Source: an uncultured Eubacteriales bacterium
GTDB lineage: Bacteria; Bacillota; Clostridia; Peptostreptococcales; Anaerovoracaceae
Length of the DNA stretch: 26,571 nucleotides
Direction: 5' to 3'
Assembly: GCA_900553025.1 (NCBI GenBank)
Contig: USBT01000015.1
Location: 1-26,571, forward strand
Below are positions 21,844-26,571 of the stretch, in pieces. Within the stretch, counting starts at the first letter, position 1. Each line of letters opens with the position of its first letter. Under the pieces are notes generated by a model. The model was given only the letters and a program-made list of their open reading frames with translations, was not told the origin of the DNA and did not search any database. Position numbers and translations under genes: made by a program.

Positions 21844-24800
21844 TTATTTAAACTTATCGCTATTATCCTTATTGCTATTGCTTTTTTTCATATTTTCACT
21901 TGCGACCGAAAGCATGAGCTTGATTCTGTTGAACTGGTTCACCTCAGAAGCAGAAGCGTCGAAGTCAATCGGCACGATATTTATATCATCATATCTTTCT
22001 CGAATCGTCTTAATAACGCCCTTGCCTGTAATGTGGTTAGGCAGACATCCAAAAGGCTGAACACAGATAATATTTTTAACCCCGTGTTCAATAAGATCAA
22101 TCATTTCGCCCGTCAGCAGCCACCCCTCGCCATATTGATTAGAAAGACTCACAAAACGCTCAGCCCTGTCAGCTATTTTGTTGATATGCTCAGGGGCGGT
22201 GTACTTGGAAGCTTGGAGCTCATTGCGCACGATTTTTCTGTAGTATTCAAAGTATTTTATGAGAGCGGCACAAAATAGTTCAGGCAGCAAGGAACCCGAA
22301 AGCTCTTGGCGTTTGTACTCCGGATTTTTGAATGAATACAAAAGAAAATCAGTCAGGTCGGAGATTACAGCTTCGGCACCCTCCTGCTCAAGCTTTTCTA
22401 TGAGGAAGTTGTTGGCCTGAGGCAGATATTTTACAAGAATTTCTCCGACTATCCCAACCTTAGGCTTCTTTTCGTCTGTAACATCAACCGATGAAAAATC
22501 CTCGATTATGGTTTTTACATTTTTTGTGAAAGTCTTGCGAGAGAAATCTGTAGAGTTCTTTAAAATCTCAATCCACTTGTCCTTGAGCGTGTTGCACGTC
22601 CCCTTAACCTTTTCGTATGGTCTTGTAGCGCATAGGCATCTTTGAATCAAATCGCCGTATTGAAGGCTGATTATAAGCCTTTTGGCAAGCTCCATGAGCT
22701 TTTTCTTAGGAATATTAAAGCCTGGATGCTTTTCTATGCCCTGAAAAGAAAGAGCAATCACTGGAACATGACCATAGCCTGCATCCTTTAGAGCCTTCCT
22801 TATAAGGCCCACGTAGTTTGAAGCGCGGCAAGCTCCGCCAGTCTGAGAGATTAGCAGTGAAAGATTGTCCGTGTCGTATTTTCCACTTTTGACAGCCTCG
22901 ATGAACTGCCCTACAACAAACATCGACGGGTAGCAAGCGTCGTTATTTACGTATTTAAGACCCAACTGAATAACATCGGGACTTATATCGTCTAGGATTT
23001 GAAGATTAAATCCTAAGTCATTCAGAAGTCCGGAAATTAGTGCAAAATGAATCGGGGACATCTGAGGCATCAAAATAGTGTGTTTTTTGCGGTCTTCCTC
23101 TGTAAACAGAACTGGTCCGTTGATTTCACTCTCTTTTGCCTTACTTCTGGAGCGATTTTCAACGGTTTCTATCAGTGAACGCATCCTGATTTTAACTGCT
23201 CCTAGGTTGCTCACTTCATCGATTTTTAGCAAGGTGTGAATTTTTCCATAATGCTGCAAAATATCGTGAACCTGGTCAGTCGTTATCGCATCAAGCCCGC
23301 AACCGAACGAATTGAGCTGAACAAGACCGATATCTTTTTTGTCAGCCACATATTCAGCAGCGCGATAGAGCCTTGCGTGATAAGTCCACTGGTCCAAGAC
23401 TCTGAGGGGGTTTTCCACGTCAAATTTTTGCGGGATTGCATCTAAAGTTAGAACTCCAAGCCCTAGGGATGTTATTAGTTCAGGGATTCCGTGGTTAATT
23501 TCTTTATCTAGGTGGTAAGGTCTGCCGCACAAAATAACGGCTTTCTGGTTATTTTTCTTTAATTCAGAAAGCGCCTTTTGTCCACGATTTCGCATTTCCG
23601 CCTTGAATTCATCCAGTGCAAAAAAACCGTTTTTGCAAGCCTTTTCGATTTCAATTTTTTGGATTCTAGGAAAGATTTCGTTAAGGCGTCTTGGGAGCTT
23701 CCTTCTATCGTTTAGTGATAGAAACGGATTAAGGAATTGAAGCTCATCAATCTCCATATTATTTTTGATAACCTCGGGATACCCACATACTACAGGGCAA
23801 TTAAGGTTGTTTGTTTGCTTCTTAAAATTCTTTTGTTCATAGAAAATGGAAGGATAGAATATAAAATCGATATTCTCCTCCTTTGAACGTTTTTTCCTGA
23901 TAAGATTTTCGATATGTCCATGAACAAGCTTTGCAGGATAGCAGGCAGTTTCTGAGGGAATAGTTTCAATTCCGTCCTCATAGGTGTTTCTTGTAGTTTC
24001 GTCTGAAAGTATGACCCTAAACCCAAGTGTAGTAAAAAACTGATGCCAAAACGGATAATTTTCGTAGATGTTTAGAACTCTAGGGATTCCAACAATGCCT
24101 CGCTTTGCTTGTCCTACAGTGAGGATTTCTCGATTGAATAGAAGCTCGTACTTTTCCGCAAACATATTAGGCAGGCTGTTTTCGCTACCAGCTGTTCCGT
24201 CGCTTATATTGCTACCACGTTCGCAGCGGTTGCCGGTGATATAGCGTTTTCCATTTGGGAAAATATTAATTTTGAGTCTACAGTTGTTGCTGCATCTGCC
24301 ACAGTTTGCGTCGATGCTTTTGTATGTAAAGCTTTCGAGTTCTTCATACGACAAAATAGAGGATTTGACAGTACCAGCTTCATTAGGGCTTGTAGTGTCC
24401 GTGCCTTGGCAATCTGCAATTCTTATGCCAATAGAGGCTTCATGATGCTCTGCGGTTTGCAAAGTGTTAGTATTGTGAATTTCTTTGCGACCCGCATTAT
24501 TGTTAGTGTTGCGGTTCGCAAGTTCCGTGCCATTGTTGTTCGCATTGCGGCCCGCAAGCTCCGTGCGATTGTTGTTCGTATTACGGCCCGCAAGCTCCGT
24601 GCCATTGTTGGCTCCTTGGTAGTTTTCAATGCCCGAGGCAGGGCTGGTGATCTGGTGGTCAGCAAATCCTGTGCGGATGCCGCCGTCGGCCTCTTTCGAA
24701 TCTGCAATTCCCATGCCATTCTCAGGCGTCTGGATTTTTTTAAGTTGGTTTTGAGCTCGTCTTTTTGCAATTAGTGCAATTCCGAAGGCGCCCATTAGTC

Positions 24801-26484
24801 CTGAAATCACCGGACGCGTTACTTCCCTGCCTGTCAAATTTTCGAATGCTTTAAGTACAGCGTCCGAGAGGAAGGTGCCGCCCTGGACTACGATGTGCTC
24901 GCCAAGGTCGTCTGTGTTCCTGATTTTGATAACCTTCTGGATGGCATTCTTGATTACGGAATATGCAAGACCTGCGGCGATGTCTGCTGGGTCGGCTCCT
25001 TCCTTCTGGGCTTGCTTCACGTTCGAGTTCATGAAGACCGTACAGCGCGAGCCCAGATCGACCGGCCTGTTTGCGCTTAGGGCCAGCTCCGCAAACTGGG
25101 CGGCCGAGAGACCTATGCTTTTCGAAAAGGTCTCAAGGAAGGAGCCACAGCCGGAACTGCAAGCCTCGTTAAGCAGAATAGAATTGATAACACCATCCTG
25201 AATCTTCATTGACTTCATATCCTGACCACCGATGTCAATAACAAAGTCAACATCAGGATCAAAAAATTTGGCAGCCTCAAAATGAGCAACAGTCTCAACC
25301 TCACCTGTATCAAGATTAAGCGCAGCCTTAATAAAATCCTCGCCATAGCCAGTAACACCAGCATAAGCAAAGTAACTTTCTGGCGACTTGATTTTATATA
25401 TATGCTTGATTTGATCGACAATTACGGAGAGAGGGTCGCCTCCGTTACTTGTGTAATGCGAATAAAGTATTTTGTTGTCCTCAGAAAGCAATACGAGCTT
25501 TGATGTGGTTGAGCCAGAGTCTATGCCAAGATACATCGGACCACTATACTTTTCAATATCCTCATATTCAACAGTGCTTTGACTATGCCTGTTGCGGAAA
25601 GCTTCAAGCTCTTCGTCGGATTCAAATAGAGGCATAAGTACATTGCTTACACTTTCTTCATCAAAATCTTTTTCGACAATCTTTTTCAGCTCACTAAACG
25701 GCATCTCTTGCTCATCCATAGATGCCATCGCAGCGCCCTTTGCGACAAATATCTCCCCATCCTCTGGAGAAATTATTTCACTTGGCGTTAACCCAAGCGT
25801 TTCGACAAATCGTTTTTTAAGCTGAGGCAAAAAATGCAGCGGGCCGCCAAGAAAGGCGACACTGCCCTTAATTGGTCTCCCGCACGCAAGGTTTGAGATG
25901 GTTTGATTTACAACCGACTGTAAAACCGAAAGTGAAATATCTTCCTTGCTCGCCCCCTGATTTATAAGAGCTTGCACATCAGTTTTTGCAAAAACACCGC
26001 AACGTGAAGCAATAGGATATATTTTGTTCGATTTTTCGGCATAATTATTAAGCCCCACAGCATCTGTTTTCAGAAGTGATGCCATCTGGTCAATAAAGGC
26101 ACCTGTACCGCCGGCACAAATTGAGTTCATCCTCGACTCAACAGAGCCTGAAAAATATATAATTTTTGAATCTTCGCCGCCAAGCTCGATTGCGACGTCT
26201 GTTTGATCGATGAAAGTTGAAATTCCGTGCGATAGCGAAATAACCTCTTGAATAAAAGGTATTTGGAAGTGCTTGTTTACATAAAGTCCACCGGAGCCTG
26301 TAACGCTAACGGTTATAGGACAATCACCAAGCTGCTTATAGCAATCTCTAACAACATCCCTAACGGTTTTTTTTACGTCGGACATGTGTCTTCGATATGT
26401 TTGATACAAAACATTAAAATCTTCATCGAGTGCGACAAGCTTAACTGTCGTCGAGCCCACATCTAATCCTAAATGCACTGTCAT
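21844..26484 (-). CDS. Giant double-ASKHA activase / 2-hydroxyacyl-CoA dehydratase-like protein
   Basis: The protein has 1546 residues from the ATG at 26484, six bases after AAGGAGA; an upstream in-frame ATG at 26514 lies before that site. Two BadF/BadG/BcrA/BcrD (HgdC-like) ATPase modules come first. Module 1 has LGLDVGSTTVKL and cysteines C123 and C162, matching the [4Fe-4S] cysteines of HgdC. Module 2 begins near residue 315 (GIDSGSTTSKLV), with cysteines near 441 and 479. A low-complexity linker (about 590-700) follows, then a cysteine-rich segment (CGRCSNNCRL) and a DUF2229/HgdB-like C-terminal region. Such proteins are related to ATP-driven electron donors of 2-hydroxyacyl-CoA dehydratases; the physiological substrate here is unknown. 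No separate dehydratase subunits lie in the window. Confidence 0.85.
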   Translation of the reverse strand: MTVHLGLDVGSTTVKLVALDEDFNVLYQTYRRHMSDVKKTVRDVVRDCYKQLGDCPITVSVTGSGGLYVNKHFQIPFIQEVISLSHGISTFIDQTDVAIELGGEDSKIIYFSGSVESRMNSICAGGTGAFIDQMASLLKTDAVGLNNYAEKSNKIYPIASRCGVFAKTDVQALINQGASKEDISLSVLQSVVNQTISNLACGRPIKGSVAFLGGPLHFLPQLKKRFVETLGLTPSEIISPEDGEIFVAKGAAMASMDEQEMPFSELKKIVEKDFDEESVSNVLMPLFESDEELEAFRNRHSQSTVEYEDIEKYSGPMYLGIDSGSTTSKLVLLSEDNKILYSHYTSNGGDPLSVIVDQIKHIYKIKSPESYFAYAGVTGYGEDFIKAALNLDTGEVETVAHFEAAKFFDPDVDFVIDIGGQDMKSMKIQDGVINSILLNEACSSGCGSFLETFSKSIGLSAAQFAELALSANRPVDLGSRCTVFMNSNVKQAQKEGADPADIAAGLAYSVIKNAIQKVIKIRNTDDLGEHIVVQGGTFLSDAVLKAFENLTGREVTRPVISGLMGAFGIALIAKRRAQNQLKKIQTPENGMGIADSKEADGGIRTGFADHQITSPASGIENYQGANNGTELAGRNTNNNRTELAGRNANNNGTELANRNTNNNAGRKEIHNTNTLQTAEHHEASIGIRIADCQGTDTTSPNEAGTVKSSILSYEELESFTYKSIDANCGRCSNNCRLKINIFPNGKRYITGNRCERGSNISDGTAGSENSLPNMFAEKYELLFNREILTVGQAKRGIVGIPRVLNIYENYPFWHQFFTTLGFRVILSDETTRNTYEDGIETIPSETACYPAKLVHGHIENLIRKKRSKEENIDFIFYPSIFYEQKNFKKQTNNLNCPVVCGYPEVIKNNMEIDELQFLNPFLSLNDRRKLPRRLNEIFPRIQKIEIEKACKNGFFALDEFKAEMRNRGQKALSELKKNNQKAVILCGRPYHLDKEINHGIPELITSLGLGVLTLDAIPQKFDVENPLRVLDQWTYHARLYRAAEYVADKKDIGLVQLNSFGCGLDAITTDQVHDILQHYGKIHTLLKIDEVSNLGAVKIRMRSLIETVENRSRSKAKESEINGPVLFTEEDRKKHTILMPQMSPIHFALISGLLNDLGFNLQILDDISPDVIQLGLKYVNNDACYPSMFVVGQFIEAVKSGKYDTDNLSLLISQTGGACRASNYVGLIRKALKDAGYGHVPVIALSFQGIEKHPGFNIPKKKLMELAKRLIISLQYGDLIQRCLCATRPYEKVKGTCNTLKDKWIEILKNSTDFSRKTFTKNVKTIIEDFSSVDVTDEKKPKVGIVGEILVKYLPQANNFLIEKLEQEGAEAVISDLTDFLLYSFKNPEYKRQELSGSLLPELFCAALIKYFEYYRKIVRNELQASKYTAPEHINKIADRAERFVSLSNQYGEGWLLTGEMIDLIEHGVKNIICVQPFGCLPNHITGKGVIKTIRERYDDINIVPIDFDASASEVNQFNRIKLMLSVASENMKKSNSNKDNSDKFK
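24495..24615 (-). repeat. 36-bp tandem repeats in the activase linker
   Basis: Three in-frame 36-base units (24495-24530, 24531-24566, 24567-24602) and a partial fourth encode the 12-residue period TELAGRNTNNNR, TELAGRNANNNG, TELANRNTNNNA. The two better-matched units differ by few bases, which indicates recent expansion. They lie between the ATPase modules and the DUF2229 region. Confidence 0.9.
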
Positions 26485-26504
26485 ATCGTTTCTCCTTAGG
26501 CATA

Positions 26505-26548
26505 TATTATACACTATTTTGACGAATTTTATTTCAAATTTTGAAATA
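26505..26548 (-). promoter_or_regulatory. Promoter region and 19-bp palindrome of the activase gene
   Basis: TATAAT is present on the minus strand near 26506-26511. A perfect 19-bp dyad, TATTTCAAA-T-TTTGAAATA on the plus strand (26530-26548), lies where the -35 region should be. No good -35 box is visible at 17 bp (TTGAAA inside the dyad is 20 bp away), so the promoter may need an activator or be repressed by a protein at the dyad. Confidence 0.55.
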
Positions 26549-26571
26549 TTTTGTTTGCGTTTTTAACTAAT

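Noticed and set aside
24423..24774. Open frames on both strands across the activase linker
   Set aside because: They are by-products of the 36-bp repeats and of biased codons. The frame of the giant protein is the one flanked by conserved domains.

Overview
The window looks like chromosome of a low-GC, amino-acid-fermenting anaerobe of the class Clostridia, in the broad Peptostreptococcales group. The pointers are a complete anaerobic ornithine-degradation gene set, a 2-hydroxyacyl-CoA-dehydratase-type activase, rubredoxins, strong AGGAGG ribosome sites and heavy AGA/AGG arginine codon use. I do not name a genus. No rRNA or tRNA genes and no CRISPR array were seen.

Layout. Positions 1-69 are the GC-rich 3' end of an unidentified gene. 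Positions 120-1269 hold two consecutive RelB/RelE-type toxin-antitoxin modules, each with its own promoter and dyad or repeat operator. At 1511-2728 is an iron-dependent alcohol dehydrogenase behind a dyad-covered promoter. At 3029-4492 is a PAS/AAA+/Fis sigma-54 activator of the RocR type. A 480-base intergenic region follows, with paired dyads and a near-perfect sigma-54 (-24/-12) promoter at 4826-4841. This promoter feeds the ornithine operon: ord, ortA, ortB, oraS, oraE, a 36-residue membrane microprotein resembling a free-standing cell-wall sorting signal, a GlmL/MutL-like ATPase and orr (4974-13643). The pathway runs L-ornithine to D-ornithine (Orr), to 2,4-diaminopentanoate (OraSE, B12 and PLP), to 2-amino-4-oxopentanoate (Ord), and by CoA-dependent cleavage to alanine and acetyl-CoA (OrtAB). 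The ATPase probably reactivates the B12 enzyme. The activator gene beside the promoter is the likely regulator.

The right half is mixed housekeeping and accessory DNA. It holds a small membrane protein, an orphan DinJ-type antitoxin, thioredoxin and PlsC on the minus strand, a small membrane protein with a YbjQ-family protein, a PAP2 phosphatase and a cysteine synthase. Next come a 54-residue rubredoxin followed by a flavin-reductase/rubredoxin fusion, and a Phd-type antitoxin with a truncated toxin remnant. Last is a minus-strand pair: a sugar-nucleotidyltransferase and a giant (about 1546 aa) double-ASKHA activase/dehydratase-like protein. Both of these carry unusual low-complexity insertions, and the activase insertion contains three 36-bp tandem repeats.

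The most interesting leads are: the microprotein inside the ornithine operon; the sigma-54 control region with two dyads 22 bp apart; the GGFTGA variant of the activator's sigma-54 contact loop; the large hairpin between ord and ortA; an unclassified structured element upstream of cysK; and the repeat-bearing giant activase. I do not claim a new defence or mobile system. The TA modules, orphan antitoxin and broken toxin mark the accessory parts.
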